The translations under genes and the position numbers were made by a program. The notes below the pieces were generated by a model. It had not been told where the DNA came from. It saw only the letters and a program-made list of their open reading frames with translations, and did not search any database. From NCBI RefSeq assembly GCF_003426815.1, contig NZ_QKYK01000038.1, positions 1 to 52,565 of the forward strand: a stretch of DNA of 52,565 nt. Reading direction: 5' to 3'. The DNA comes from Desertimonas flava (GTDB taxonomy: Bacteria; Actinomycetota; Acidimicrobiia; Acidimicrobiales; Ilumatobacteraceae). This document shows positions 8,739 to 17,346 of the stretch, piece after piece. The stretch's first letter is position 1, and each line of letters opens with the position of its first letter.

Positions 8739-8771
8739 GGAGGGGGTCGGCCACACTGGCCGACCCCCTCC
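8739..8771 (+). terminator. 15-bp perfect hairpin between binding protein and ATPase genes
   Basis: Arms 8739-8753 and 8757-8771 are perfectly complementary over 15 bp with a CAC loop. There is no T-tract after it, so a simple intrinsic terminator is unlikely. Lying 24 nt after the BMP stop and 75 nt before the ATPase start, it probably stabilises the upstream message or attenuates transcription, which would set the ratio of binding protein to transporter. Confidence 0.75.
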
Positions 8772-8846
8772 GCCGCGTCTACGATGCCGCAGATGCAGGC
8801 GGCCAGGGGTGGGAACGCAACGACATGAGCCACTCATGAACCTCTC

Positions 8847-10421
8847 ATGAACCATGCACCTCCCGTGTTGGAGCTCCGCGGGATCACCAAGGTCTTCCCC
8901 GGGGTCGTCGCCAACAAGGACGTCGACTTCATCCTCCGTGAGGGTGAGATCCACTGCCTCCTCGGGGAGAACGGCGCCGGCAAGAGCACGCTGATGAACG
9001 TCGTGTTCGGCCTCTACCAGCCGACCGAGGGCGAGATGCTCGTGCGCGGCGAGCCGGTGCAGTTCAATGGCGCCGACGACGCCATCGCCCGGGGCATCGG
9101 CATGGTCCACCAGCACTTCCAGCTGATCCCGGTGTTCACCGTGGCCGAGAACGTCGTGCTCGGCAGCGAGATCCGCCGGGCCGGCCTCCTCGACATGCGG
9201 GCGGCGCGCCGGCAGATCCGCGAGCTCGGCACCCGGTACGGCCTGCACGTCGACCCCGACGCCAAGGTGGGCGACCTGTCCGTCGGCGAGCAGCAGCGGG
9301 TCGAGCTCGTGAAGGCGCTCTACCGGCGCGCCGACATCCTCATCCTCGACGAGCCGACGGCCGTGCTCACCCCCGGCGAGGTCGACGAGTTCTTCGGCGT
9401 CGTCCGCAGCCTCGTCGACCAGGGCAAGTCGATCGTCTTCATCACCCACAAGCTCCGTGAGGTGCTCGCCGTCGCCGACCACATCACCGTGCTGCGCAAC
9501 GGCCGCGTGGCCGGAGAGGCCGATCCGGAAACGGCCACCCAGCAGTCGCTCGCCAACTTGATGGTGGGACGCGACGTCGTGTTCCGCGTCGACAAGCCGC
9601 CCGCTCGACCCGGTGACGTCGCCCTGTCGGTGCGGGGGCTGCGAGTGCTCGACGACCGCGGCGTCCAGACGGTGAACGACTTCTCCGTCGACGTGAAGCG
9701 CGGCGAGGTGTTCGGCATCGCGGGCGTCGAGGGCAACGGGCAGCGCGAGCTCGTCGAGGCGCTCACCGGGATGCGCGTCAAGGCGGGCGGGACGGTCACG
9801 ATCGCCGGCCGCGACGCCACCAAGATGTCGCCCAAGCAGGTGTCCGAGCTGGGCACCGCCCACATCCCCGAAGACCGCGCCAAGCACGGCCTCGTCGGGT
9901 CCTACTCGATCGCCGACAACATCGTGCTCAACCGCTTCGACAGGGCCCCGTTCGCCCGCCGCGGGGTCCGCGACCGCGACGCCATCGACGAGGAGGCCCG
10001 CCGCGTCGTGGCCGCCTTCGACGTGCGCACGCCGGGCATCGACGTCGCCGCCAGCACGCTCTCGGGTGGCAACCAGCAGAAGCTGGTCATCGGCCGCGAG
10101 CTCGCCGACAACGTCGAGGTCCTCTTCGTCGCCCAGCCGACCCGCGGGTTGGACGTCGGCTCGATCGAGTTCATCCACCGCGAGATCATCGCCTTGCGTG
10201 ACCGCGGCGCCGCCGTGTTCCTCGTCTCGGCCGAGCTCGACGAGATCATGTCGCTGGCCGACCGCATCGGCGTGATGTACCGCGGCCGCATCGTCGGCGA
10301 GTTCGACGGCGCCACGGCGACCCGCGACGAGCTCGGCTATCTCATGGCCACCGGACACCAGCCCGACGACGAACCGGAGTCGGGAACCGCGCTTGCCGGC
10401 GCCTCGGAGGCGATGTCGTGA
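8847..10421 (+). CDS. Nucleoside ABC transporter ATPase, two nucleotide-binding domains (NupA-like)
   Basis: A 524-residue duplicated ATPase as used by sugar and nucleoside CUT2-like importers. Domain 1 has Walker A GENGAGKS (around residue 34), signature LSVGEQQ, and Walker B ILILDEPTAVLTP. Domain 2 has a degenerate Walker A GVEGNGQRE, signature LSGGNQQK and AQPTRGLDVGS, the usual pattern for this group, in which only one site is fully catalytic. The ATG at 8847 is the start that puts the conserved VLELRGITK strand near the N-terminus. Its stop codon overlaps the GTG of the first permease gene. Energises the BMP importer. Confidence 0.93.
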   Translation: MNHAPPVLELRGITKVFPGVVANKDVDFILREGEIHCLLGENGAGKSTLMNVVFGLYQPTEGEMLVRGEPVQFNGADDAIARGIGMVHQHFQLIPVFTVAENVVLGSEIRRAGLLDMRAARRQIRELGTRYGLHVDPDAKVGDLSVGEQQRVELVKALYRRADILILDEPTAVLTPGEVDEFFGVVRSLVDQGKSIVFITHKLREVLAVADHITVLRNGRVAGEADPETATQQSLANLMVGRDVVFRVDKPPARPGDVALSVRGLRVLDDRGVQTVNDFSVDVKRGEVFGIAGVEGNGQRELVEALTGMRVKAGGTVTIAGRDATKMSPKQVSELGTAHIPEDRAKHGLVGSYSIADNIVLNRFDRAPFARRGVRDRDAIDEEARRVVAAFDVRTPGIDVAASTLSGGNQQKLVIGRELADNVEVLFVAQPTRGLDVGSIEFIHREIIALRDRGAAVFLVSAELDEIMSLADRIGVMYRGRIVGEFDGATATRDELGYLMATGHQPDDEPESGTALAGASEAMS

Positions 10422-11572
10422 ACAGCCCCGCTCCGCGCACGCAGCGCGTCGACCTCATGCGCCACGTGCGGACCTGGTGGGACATCCAGCCCGTCATCGT
10501 CCCGTTGCTGGCCGTCTTGCTCTCCTTCGTCGTCGGTGGCGTGCTCATCGCCATCGTCGGCGTCAACCCGTTCGACGCCTACTGGGCGCTGCTGCGGGGC
10601 ATGTTCGGGTCGGGCACCCGCGTCGCCGGCTCCCTGGCCAAGTCGGTGCCCTACATCGGATCGGCCCTGGCCCTCGCCTTCGCCATGCGGGCGGGCCTGT
10701 TCAACATCGGCGCCGAGGGTCAACTCCTGGTGGGCGGCCTCGCCGCCGCATGGGCCGGCACGTGGGCGTTCATGTACGACGTGCCGTCGATCGTGGCCGT
10801 GCCCATCATCGTGCTGGCCGGGTTCATCGGGGGCGCCGCATGGGGCAGTGTCCCAGGCGTGCTGCGCGCCAAGACCGGCGCCCACGAGGTGATCACGACG
10901 ATCATGCTGAACTGGATCGCCCTGTTCGGGTCGCGCTGGATCGCCGAGTCGCGCGACCCGGTCGTCCTGCTCGACGCGGGTGCGTCGGTGCCCCGCACCA
11001 AACCGATCTCCACCACCGCCTACCTCCCCCGGTTCGTGTCCAGCAACCCGCCGCTCCACGCCGGGATCTTCGTCCTCGTGATCGCCGCCATCGTGGTGTG
11101 GTGGGTGCTCCGTCGCACGACGTTCGGCTTCTCGACCATCACGACGGGGACGAACCCCAATGCTGCCCACTACGCCGGCATCAACGTCAACCGCATGATG
11201 ATCATGGCCATGGTCATCGCCGGTGGCTGCGCCGGCCTCTCCGGAGCGTCGGAAGTGGCCGGGACCAACCACTTCTTCCAGCCCGGCACGTTCGCGGGCA
11301 TGGGCTTCGACGGCATCGCCATCGCCATGCTGGCCCGCGCCAACCCGCTCGCCATCATCCCGTCGGCGTTCCTGTGGGGTGCCCTGCGCGCCGGGGCGCC
11401 GCTGATGCAACAGGAGGCGGGCGTGTCCATCGACGTCGTACGCATCATCCAGGCGATGGTGCTGTTGTTCGTCGCCGCCGACGCCATCGTCCGGTGGGTG
11501 TTCCGCGTTCGGTCGGAACGGGCGACCGGTGGCGCTCCCGAAGTGGCGACGTCGGGACTGGGGTCGGCATGA
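10418..11572 (+). CDS. Nucleoside ABC transporter permease 1 (NupP-like)
   Basis: A 384-residue integral membrane protein of the branched-chain/ribose-type permease family paired with BMP importers. Family blocks include GLFNIGAEGQLLVGGLAAAW and AGINVNRMMIMAMVIAGGCA, plus GFDGIAIAMLARANPLAI, which forms the cytoplasmic coupling region. I count about nine hydrophobic stretches. The GTG start overlaps the ATPase stop (GTGA-type junction), and its own stop overlaps the ATG of permease 2, so translation of all three is coupled. Forms the pore with permease 2. Confidence 0.92.
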   Translation: MNSPAPRTQRVDLMRHVRTWWDIQPVIVPLLAVLLSFVVGGVLIAIVGVNPFDAYWALLRGMFGSGTRVAGSLAKSVPYIGSALALAFAMRAGLFNIGAEGQLLVGGLAAAWAGTWAFMYDVPSIVAVPIIVLAGFIGGAAWGSVPGVLRAKTGAHEVITTIMLNWIALFGSRWIAESRDPVVLLDAGASVPRTKPISTTAYLPRFVSSNPPLHAGIFVLVIAAIVVWWVLRRTTFGFSTITTGTNPNAAHYAGINVNRMMIMAMVIAGGCAGLSGASEVAGTNHFFQPGTFAGMGFDGIAIAMLARANPLAIIPSAFLWGALRAGAPLMQQEAGVSIDVVRIIQAMVLLFVAADAIVRWVFRVRSERATGGAPEVATSGLGSA

Positions 11573-12909
11573 GCGATCTGGCCATCTCGTCCCTCCCGAG
11601 CGTCTCCCCCGACGAGTCGTCCGACACTCGCGTCCGCCTGGCGTTCGGCCGCCCTCAGGTGCTCGGCCTGGTGTTCGTCGTCATCGGCGCCCTGATCGCC
11701 TTCGCCATCGCCCCCAACCTGATCGACGAGCAGCGCACGTTCGCGTTCGAACCGCCGCCTGATCCCCTCACGTTCTCGTTCCAGCCCCAGACCTTCGTGG
11801 CCGTCATCGGCTGGATCTGGATCGCCGCCGGAGTGCTGTCGCTCGCGCCGCTCGGCATCACCGTCCCCCGCCGGTTCACCACCATCGTCCAGTCGGTGGC
11901 CGGCCTGACGGCGCTGCCGCTCGTGGTCGCCCTCGGCCTCGCCCTGTCGTCGTCGCCGATGACGAACGTGACCAACCTCCTCGACGAGTCGCTGTTCCTC
12001 GCCACCCCGTTCATCCTCGGCTCGATGACCGGGCTGTGGTGCGAGCGTTCGGGCATCGTCAACATCGGCATCGAGGGTCAGATGCTCGCGGCGGCCGGCA
12101 TCGGCTACATGTCCTACGCGGTCATCGCCGAAGCCTCCGGCACGACGTGGCTCTGGCTCGGCATCCTGATCGCCGTGCTCGCAGGCGGCGTCACGGCGCT
12201 CCTCCACGCCCTGCTGACCGTGACGTTCCAGATCAACCAGATCGTCTCCGGCGTGGTGATCAACCTGCTGGCGCTGGGCCTCACCGGGTTTCTCCGCTCC
12301 CAGGTGATCGTGCCGAGCGGGTTCAGCAGCGGGCAGTCGACGTCCGACATCGCCATTCCCCAGCTCTCCCACATCCCCATCGTCGGGCCGACACTCTTCA
12401 CCGGCCGCCCGATCGGGTTCATGGCCTACGGGATCGTGTTCCTCACGTGGCTCGTGCTCTACCGCACGCCGTGGGGTCTGCGCGTCCGCGCCTGTGGCGA
12501 GCACCCCCACGCCGCCGAAACGGTCGGCATCAACGTCGTCAAGATGCGTTACCAGGCGGTCGTCGTCGGCGGTCTGATCGCCGGGCTCGGCGGAGCGTGG
12601 TTCTCGATGGAGTCGCAGTCCGGCTTCGAGGACAACATGACGAACTCCGCCGGGTTCATCGCCCTCGCCGCCCTGATCATCGGCAAGTGGAACCCGTGGG
12701 GAGCACTCGCCGCGTCGATCCTGTTCGGCTTCACCCGGGCCCTCGGCTCACGCCTGCAGTTCCTCAAGGTGTCCATCGGGGACTTCGGGATCCCGAGCGA
12801 GTTCTTCCAGGCGCTCCCGTTCATGGTGACCCTCGTCGTCGTCGCCGGCGCCCTCGGCCGGGCGATCGCCCCCGCCGCCGAGGGTCAGCCGTACCGTCCG
12901 TCCAAGTAG
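11569..12909 (+). CDS. Nucleoside ABC transporter permease 2 (NupQ-like)
   Basis: A 446-residue membrane protein, the second half of the pore. It carries [58 protein letters not shown], and [16 protein letters not shown], all typical of the YufQ/NupQ group. The N-terminal 130 residues add extra hydrophobic segments before the core, longer than the roughly 320 residues usual in Firmicutes. ATG at 11569 overlaps the previous stop in an ATGA junction. The salvage enzyme adenosine deaminase follows 46 nt later. Confidence 0.92.
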   Translation: MSDLAISSLPSVSPDESSDTRVRLAFGRPQVLGLVFVVIGALIAFAIAPNLIDEQRTFAFEPPPDPLTFSFQPQTFVAVIGWIWIAAGVLSLAPLGITVPRRFTTIVQSVAGLTALPLVVALGLALSSSPMTNVTNLLDESLFLATPFILGSMTGLWCERSGIVNIGIEGQMLAAAGIGYMSYAVIAEASGTTWLWLGILIAVLAGGVTALLHALLTVTFQINQIVSGVVINLLALGLTGFLRSQVIVPSGFSSGQSTSDIAIPQLSHIPIVGPTLFTGRPIGFMAYGIVFLTWLVLYRTPWGLRVRACGEHPHAAETVGINVVKMRYQAVVVGGLIAGLGGAWFSMESQSGFEDNMTNSAGFIALAALIIGKWNPWGALAASILFGFTRALGSRLQFLKVSIGDFGIPSEFFQALPFMVTLVVVAGALGRAIAPAAEGQPYRPSK

Positions 12910-12955
12910 CGGGCGCCGGCGCCGCCCGCCCTCGCCCGCCTCTACGCTGTCGCCC

Positions 12956-14047
12956 GTGCTGCCACCCGAACCGCTCGACTTCTACCGGCGCATGCCCAAG
13001 GCCCTGCTCCACGACCACCTCGACGGTGGGCTGCGCCCGGCCACGGTGGTCGAGCTGGCCAGCGAGTTCGGCTACCACGACCTGCCGACGACCGACGTCG
13101 GCGAGTTGGCCGCGTGGTTCAACCGCGGCGCCAAGCGCAACGATCTCGTGCTCTACCTCGAGACGTTCGCCCACACCGTCGGGGTGATGCAGCACCGCGA
13201 CGCCATCGAGCGGGTCGCCTACGAGTGCGCCCAGGACCTGGCGGCCGACGGCGTGGTCTACGCCGAGGTCCGCATGGCTCCCGAGCTGTGCACCGAGGCC
13301 GGCCTGACCCTCGACGAGGTGATGCAGGCGATCCTCGACGGTTTCGAGCGCGGGTCGGCCGGCACCGACCTGACGATCTACGCCATCGCCACGGCGATGC
13401 GCACGGCGGCCCGCAGCCTTGAGATCGCCGAGCTCGCCGTCCGCTTCCGCGACGCCGGTGTGGTCGGCTTCGACATCGCCGGCGCCGAGGCCGGCTACCC
13501 GCCCACGCGCCATCTCGACGCCTTCCAGTACGTGATGCGGGAGAACTTCCACACCACGATCCACGCCGGTGAGGCCTTCGGGCTGCCGAGCATCTGGGAG
13601 GCCGTTCAATGGTGCGGCGCCGAGCGCCTCGGCCACGGTGTGCGCATCGTCGACGACATCACCGGCGAGCCCGGGGCCGAACAGCTCGGCCGCCTCGCCG
13701 CCTACATCCGCGACACCCGCATCCCGCTCGAGCTGTGCCCGACGTCGAACGTCAACACCGGCGTGTGTGCCTCGATCGCCGAGCACCCGATCGGCATGCT
13801 CCGGCGGCTGCGGTTCCGGGTCACGGTCAACACCGACAACCGTCTGATGAGCGACACCTCGATGTCGAACGAGTTCGCCCAGCTCGCCGACGCGTTCGGG
13901 TGGGGCATCGACGACTTCGAGTGGATCACGATCAACACCGTGAAGAGCGCCTTCGCCCCGTTCCCCGAGCGACTGCGCATCATCAACGCCCTCGTCAAGC
14001 CCCGCTACGCCCTGCTGTCCGCCGAGAAGTCCCTAGGAGCGCTGTAA
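12956..14047 (+). CDS. add: Adenosine deaminase
   Basis: Zinc enzyme converting adenosine (and deoxyadenosine) to inosine in the cytosol. Metal ligands are the HxH of LLHDHLDGG (H19 and H21), the histidine of TIHAGE, whose glutamate is the proton donor, GHGVRI with the general-base histidine, and the aspartate of NTDNR, where the usual second aspartate is Asn. Length, 363 residues, matches the family. A -10-like TACGCT at 12943-12948 sits 7 nt before the GTG start, so the gene probably has its own leaderless promoter in addition to readthrough from the importer operon. upp follows immediately. Confidence 0.94.
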   Translation: MLPPEPLDFYRRMPKALLHDHLDGGLRPATVVELASEFGYHDLPTTDVGELAAWFNRGAKRNDLVLYLETFAHTVGVMQHRDAIERVAYECAQDLAADGVVYAEVRMAPELCTEAGLTLDEVMQAILDGFERGSAGTDLTIYAIATAMRTAARSLEIAELAVRFRDAGVVGFDIAGAEAGYPPTRHLDAFQYVMRENFHTTIHAGEAFGLPSIWEAVQWCGAERLGHGVRIVDDITGEPGAEQLGRLAAYIRDTRIPLELCPTSNVNTGVCASIAEHPIGMLRRLRFRVTVNTDNRLMSDTSMSNEFAQLADAFGWGIDDFEWITINTVKSAFAPFPERLRIINALVKPRYALLSAEKSLGAL

Positions 14048-14683
14048 ATGGCCGTCACCGTCACCGTTGTCGAACACCCGGTGGTGGCCGACGCCCTCGC
14101 CCGCATCCGCGACGTCTCCACCCCGAACGCCTTGTTCCGCCAGAACCTCGAGCGGATCGGCAGCCTGCTGCTGGTGCGGGCCACCGAGGACCTCCCCACC
14201 GTGACCGGCGAGGTGCAGACCCCCCTCACCACGGCTCCGGCGCGGCGGCTCGCCGTGCAACCCGTGGTCGTCCCGATCCTGCGGGCCGGGCTGGGATTCG
14301 TCCACGCCGCCCAGGAACTGCTTCCCGACGCCGACGTCGGCTTCATCGGGATCAGCCGCGACGAGGAGACGTTCCAGCCCAAGCCCTACGTCAACAAGCT
14401 CCCCGAGTCGCTCGACGGCCGGCCCGTCATCGTGATCGACCCGATGCTCGCCACCGGCGGCTCCCTCGTCCACACGCTCGAGATCCTCGTCGAGCGCGGC
14501 GCCCCGCAGCCGTTGCTGGCCGTGTGTGCGCTCTGCGCACCCGAAGGGATCGAGCGACTCGACCAGGCGTCGCTCGACGTCCACGTCGTCACGGCCGCCG
14601 TCGACGAGCGGCTCAACGACCAGGCGTTCATCGTGCCCGGTCTCGGCGACGCCGGCGACCGGCAGTTCGGCCCGCCGGCCTAG
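14048..14683 (+). CDS. upp: Uracil phosphoribosyltransferase
   Basis: Makes UMP from uracil and PRPP. The 211-residue sequence has VVVPILRAGLGFVHAAQELLP, the PRPP-binding loop IVIDPMLATGGSL, LLAVCALCAPEGIERL, and the C-terminal uracil-binding YIVPGLGDAGDR-type block (here FIVPGLGDAGDRQFG). It begins directly after the add stop codon, so the pair is cotranscribed. Its TAG stop overlaps the stop of the phosphohexomutase gene on the other strand within a shared CTAG. Together with add and the importer it forms a nucleoside/base salvage group. Confidence 0.95.
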   Translation: MAVTVTVVEHPVVADALARIRDVSTPNALFRQNLERIGSLLLVRATEDLPTVTGEVQTPLTTAPARRLAVQPVVVPILRAGLGFVHAAQELLPDADVGFIGISRDEETFQPKPYVNKLPESLDGRPVIVIDPMLATGGSLVHTLEILVERGAPQPLLAVCALCAPEGIERLDQASLDVHVVTAAVDERLNDQAFIVPGLGDAGDRQFGPPA

Positions 14684-16278
14684 TGGGTCAACAGTCCGGC
14701 GAGGGCCTCGAGGTACGGGCCGGGGTCGGCCCCGACGGCCTCGCCGTAGAACTTCACCTTGGGCTCGGTGCCGCTGGGGCGCACCTGCACGCGGATGCCG
14801 CCGGCCAGATCGAAGCGAAGGAGATCGGCGTCGGGGAACGAGGCAACGTCTTCGACCTTGGCCCCGCCGATCTCCGACGGCGGGGAGACCTGCAGCGCCT
14901 TCACCGCCGCCGCGGCGGCCGCCGGATCCATACGGACCGACAGGTCGCGGATCACGTGGCGACCGAAACGCTCCTCGATCGCGTCGAGCCGAGCCTGCAG
15001 CGTGGACCCTTCCGATGCGGCGACCGCCGCGATCTCGGCGAGCAGCACGGCCGCGGACACGCCGTCCTTGTCGAGCGGTCGCGGCGCGACGAGGTAGCCG
15101 AGTGCCTGCTCATAGCCGACCACGAAGTTCCACTCCGGGTGATCGAGGATCGTCCGACCGATCCACTTGAAGCCGGTGAACGTCTCGGCGAAGTGCACCC
15201 CGGCGGCTGCGGCCATCTTCCCGAGCAGCGCCGAGGACACCAGCGTGGTGATGACCAACCGGTCGTCGCCGTCGGTGTGCTCGAGGAGGTAGTCGGCGAA
15301 CAGCCAGCCGATCTCGTCACCGCCGAGGCGGCGCCACGACCCGTCGGGCTGGGGGATCGCCGCCCCCAGCCGATCGGCATCGGGATCGTTGGCGATGGCC
15401 ACCTTGGCGTCGTTGGCCGCGGCGAGCGCCATCAGCAGGTCCATCGCTCCCGGCTCCTCGGGATTCGGGAACGCCACGGTGGGGAAGTCGGGATCGGGAT
15501 CGTATTGCTCGGCCACCACCAGGGGCCGCGCGAACCCGGCGGCTTCGAAGGCACGGCCGACGGTCTCGCCGCCCACGCCGTGCATCGGGGTGTAAGCGAC
15601 GACCACGCCGGGCACCTCGGGGCGCTTGCGGACGGCTGGGACGGCGGCGATGTAGGCGTCGACGACGTCGTGGCCCAGGCGCGTGATGAGGGGGTCGTCC
15701 TCGGCTGACAGCTCGACGGTGGTCGGATCGACGCGGTCGATCTCGGCCGAGATGCCGGTGTCGTGGGGCGGCACGATCTGCGGGCCGTCGCCGAGGTAAA
15801 CCTTGTAGCCGTTGTCGGCCGGCGGGTTGTGCGACGCGGTGACCATCACGCCCGCCGCGCCGTCGAGCTCGGTGAGCGACCAGGCGAGGACTGGTGTCGG
15901 GAGGGGCCCGGGCAGCAGCTTGGACGGGATGCCGGCCGCCGCCATCACCCTCGCCGTGTCGAGCGCGAACACGTCGCTCTTGTGCCGGGCGTCGAAACCG
16001 ATGACCACACCCCGCTCGACCGCCCTCTTGTCCGTGGCCAGGAGGTAGGCGGCGAGCCCCGCCGCGGCCTGCCGGACCACGAGGCGGTTCATCCGCAGCG
16101 GGCCGGCGCCGATGGCGGCGCGCAGGCCGGCGGTGCCGAAGTGCAGGCGCCCGGCGAAGCGTTGCTCCAGCTCGGCGCGTGGCCCGTCGACGAGCCGCTG
16201 CAGCTCGGCGCGGACGTCCTCGTCCGGCTCGGCCGCCAGCCACTTGATCGCCGTGTCGAACGGGCTCAACGCGCTCAT
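14680..16278 (-). CDS. Phosphohexomutase (phosphoglucomutase/phosphomannomutase family, PmmB-like)
   Basis: A 532-residue alpha-D-phosphohexomutase. The phosphoserine loop is TASHNP (residues 147-152, Ser149), the metal loop is the DPDADR motif, and the sugar and phosphate-binding parts are GDEIG and a C-terminal RPSGTEPKVKFY. The N-terminal FGTAGLRAAIGAGPLRMN block is typical of the PgcA/PmmB branch, some members of which also act as phosphopentomutase. Placement beside nucleoside salvage genes fits such a role, but that is inference. The ATG at 16278 overlaps the kinase stop in an ATGA junction, so the two genes form an operon. Confidence 0.92.
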   Translation of the reverse strand: MSALSPFDTAIKWLAAEPDEDVRAELQRLVDGPRAELEQRFAGRLHFGTAGLRAAIGAGPLRMNRLVVRQAAAGLAAYLLATDKRAVERGVVIGFDARHKSDVFALDTARVMAAAGIPSKLLPGPLPTPVLAWSLTELDGAAGVMVTASHNPPADNGYKVYLGDGPQIVPPHDTGISAEIDRVDPTTVELSAEDDPLITRLGHDVVDAYIAAVPAVRKRPEVPGVVVAYTPMHGVGGETVGRAFEAAGFARPLVVAEQYDPDPDFPTVAFPNPEEPGAMDLLMALAAANDAKVAIANDPDADRLGAAIPQPDGSWRRLGGDEIGWLFADYLLEHTDGDDRLVITTLVSSALLGKMAAAAGVHFAETFTGFKWIGRTILDHPEWNFVVGYEQALGYLVAPRPLDKDGVSAAVLLAEIAAVAASEGSTLQARLDAIEERFGRHVIRDLSVRMDPAAAAAAVKALQVSPPSEIGGAKVEDVASFPDADLLRFDLAGGIRVQVRPSGTEPKVKFYGEAVGADPGPYLEALAGLLTH

Positions 16279-17267
16279 CGGATCAGCGTACGCAGCTCGA
16301 CGAGTGGCCGCGGGCCGACGTGGCTGATCACCTCCGAAGCAGCGATCGCCCCCAACTCGGCACAGCGCTCGAGCGACTCGCCGGTGGTCAGGCCGTACAG
16401 GAACCCGGCGGCGTAGAGGTCGCCCGCTCCGGTGGTGTCGAGCACCCGGTCCACGGGCTCGGCGGCCACCTTCACGACGTCGTCGCGGGTCACCACGTAG
16501 GAACCCTCGGCACCGACCGTGATCGCCGCCAGGTCGCACTCGGTGCGCACGATCTCCATCGCCGCGTGCAGGTCGTCGACCTCGTACAGCGACACGATCT
16601 CGTCGTCGTTGCCGAACAGGACGTCGACCTGGTCGCGCACCAACGCCCGGAAGTCGGCGCGATGGCGGTCGACACAGAACGAGTCCGACAGGGTGAGCGA
16701 CACCTTGCGGCCGTTGGCGTGGGCCACCTCGGCCGCCCGCCGGAACGCCGCCTTGGCATCGTCACGGTCGAACAGATAGCCCTCCATGTAGAGCACCTCG
16801 CCGTCGGCGATCGTCGCCTCGTCGAGGTCCTCGGTGCGCAGCAGGCTCGACACGCCGAGATACGTGTTCATCGTGCGCTGGGCGTCGGGCGTCACGACGA
16901 TGATGCACCGGCCGGTCGGCACCGACTCCGAGGGCTCACCCGGGCGGAACGCCACGCCGACGGCGTGCAGGTCGTGACCGAACACGTCACCGAGCTCGTC
17001 GGCGCTGACCTTGCCGATGTAGGCCGCCCGGCCGCCGAGGCTGGCGACGCCGCACATCGTGTTGGCGGCCGACCCGCCGCTCATCTCCACGGCGGTCCCG
17101 AGCGCTCGGTACAGCTCGACGGCCCGCTCCGTCTCGATGAGGGCCATCGACCCCTTCACCAACTCGAACTTGGCGAGGAAGTCGTCGGGCGCGTGGCTGA
17201 TGACATCGACGAGGGCGTTGCCGATGCCAACGACTTGGTAGCGCGCCGGCGCGCGTCCGTCAGACAC
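16275..17267 (-). CDS. Adenosine kinase-like PfkB-family kinase
   Basis: A 330-residue ribokinase-fold kinase. The N-terminal VVGIGNALVDV strand, EMSGGSAANTMCGVASLGGRA substrate block and C-terminal DTTGAGDLYAAGFLYG (anion hole and catalytic Asp) are diagnostic of PfkB kinases, and the overall pattern is closest to adenosine kinases, which turn adenosine into AMP. The context of a nucleoside importer and adenosine deaminase supports that. Start GTG at 17267 is preceded 8 nt upstream by TAGCGT (17281-17276), consistent with leaderless initiation. First gene of the operon with the phosphohexomutase; divergent from the M1 peptidase. Confidence 0.88.
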   Translation of the reverse strand: MSDGRAPARYQVVGIGNALVDVISHAPDDFLAKFELVKGSMALIETERAVELYRALGTAVEMSGGSAANTMCGVASLGGRAAYIGKVSADELGDVFGHDLHAVGVAFRPGEPSESVPTGRCIIVVTPDAQRTMNTYLGVSSLLRTEDLDEATIADGEVLYMEGYLFDRDDAKAAFRRAAEVAHANGRKVSLTLSDSFCVDRHRADFRALVRDQVDVLFGNDDEIVSLYEVDDLHAAMEIVRTECDLAAITVGAEGSYVVTRDDVVKVAAEPVDRVLDTTGAGDLYAAGFLYGLTTGESLERCAELGAIAASEVISHVGPRPLVELRTLIR

Positions 17268-17346
17268 GTCCCGGGACGCTATCTGGTCGGACTCCCCCGC
17301 TACGCAGGCCGCCACGGGGCCCTCGTTCCAATACGATCCTCGGGCG

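Noticed and set aside
10393-11568. N-terminal extension of permease 2 into the permease 1 gene
   Set aside because: The same frame is open across permease 1 but encodes Arg/His-rich shadow text; the ATGA overlap at 11569 is the natural start.
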